Assembly (NCBI GenBank): GCA_023229505.1
Contig: JALNZD010000060.1
Location: 1-21,977, forward strand
DNA: 21,977 nucleotides
Direction: 5' to 3'
From: Bacteroidales bacterium
GTDB taxonomy: Bacteria > Bacteroidota > Bacteroidia > Bacteroidales > JAGOPY01
Each line of letters begins with the position of its first letter. Position 1 is the first letter of the stretch. Made by a program: the position numbers and the translations under genes. Below the pieces are notes generated by a model. It had not been told where the DNA came from. It saw nothing but the letters and a program-made list of their open reading frames with translations, and did not search any database. This document shows, in pieces, positions 21,857 through 21,977 of the stretch.

Positions 21857-21977
21857 ATCGGGTAGGAAGCGGCTCACGCCGCTGTCCCCCCACACCACCC
21901 GGCATACTTAATCGTACCAAGGCGGTTTCTATTAACTTTTACACCTTCATCCTCAGATATAAGGACTGTAACCCTTG
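21857..21977 (-). mobile_element. 3' end of a group II intron (domains V and VI), running off the window
   Basis: On the minus strand, 21928-21891 reads as a domain V-like hairpin with ACCGCC pairing to GGTGGT and containing the CGC form of the catalytic triad. It is followed by a domain VI-like hairpin AGCGGC-GTGA-GCCGCT (21883-21868) and then CCTACCCGAT, which has a candidate branch-point A and an AY 3' end at 21857. Upper domain V pairing is imperfect by eye. The remaining bases may be the end of the intron-encoded reverse transcriptase region, but this is too short to call. The intron is antisense to the rhuM fragment. Its 5' part and boundary are outside the window. Confidence 0.68.

Overview
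The window looks like a chromosomal segment of a Bacteroidota bacterium, probably Bacteroidales-like and possibly from a metagenome. The evidence is a PorZ-type propeller protein and a second exported protein, both with type IX secretion (T9SS) C-terminal sorting domains, Bacteroidota-style RecO and LysS proteins, few Shine-Dalgarno sequences, and several TAnnTTTG -7 promoter elements close upstream of start codons. No rRNA or tRNA gene and no CRISPR array was seen, and no convincing hairpin-plus-T-run terminator.

Positions 1-16977 are mostly housekeeping and envelope genes. pgk (minus) is divergent from trkA-trkH (potassium uptake). Then come four co-directional envelope or repair genes: an O-antigen ligase/polymerase-family protein, a YegS/BmrU-type lipid kinase, porZ and recO. 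A YfhO-family membrane protein follows. It overlaps tail-to-tail with lipB, which lies downstream of lipA on the minus strand (lipoate synthesis). lipA is divergent from a thioredoxin-fold T9SS cargo gene and lysS.

Positions 16978-21977 are accessory DNA. A repeat-rich gap leads to a single-chain type IIG restriction-modification enzyme (PD-ExK nuclease, N6-adenine methyltransferase and TaqI-like specificity domain). Its stop codon overlaps by 4 nt the start of a SIR2-like protein with intact NAD-hydrolase motifs. The pair is a plausible two-gene anti-phage locus: a modifying/cutting enzyme translationally coupled to a candidate NAD-depleting effector. A truncated rhuM-like gene and the 3' end (domains V-VI) of an antisense group II intron follow and run off the right edge, as expected for a defence island or mobile region.

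The other notable layer lies between the genes. Short-period tandem arrays (7-, 8- and 11-bp units) fill several intergenic gaps and begin exactly at, or inside, the stop or start codons of the flanking genes. Two arrays about 7.5 kb apart share the same order of variant heptads, so they look like a dispersed repeat family rather than independent slippage events.
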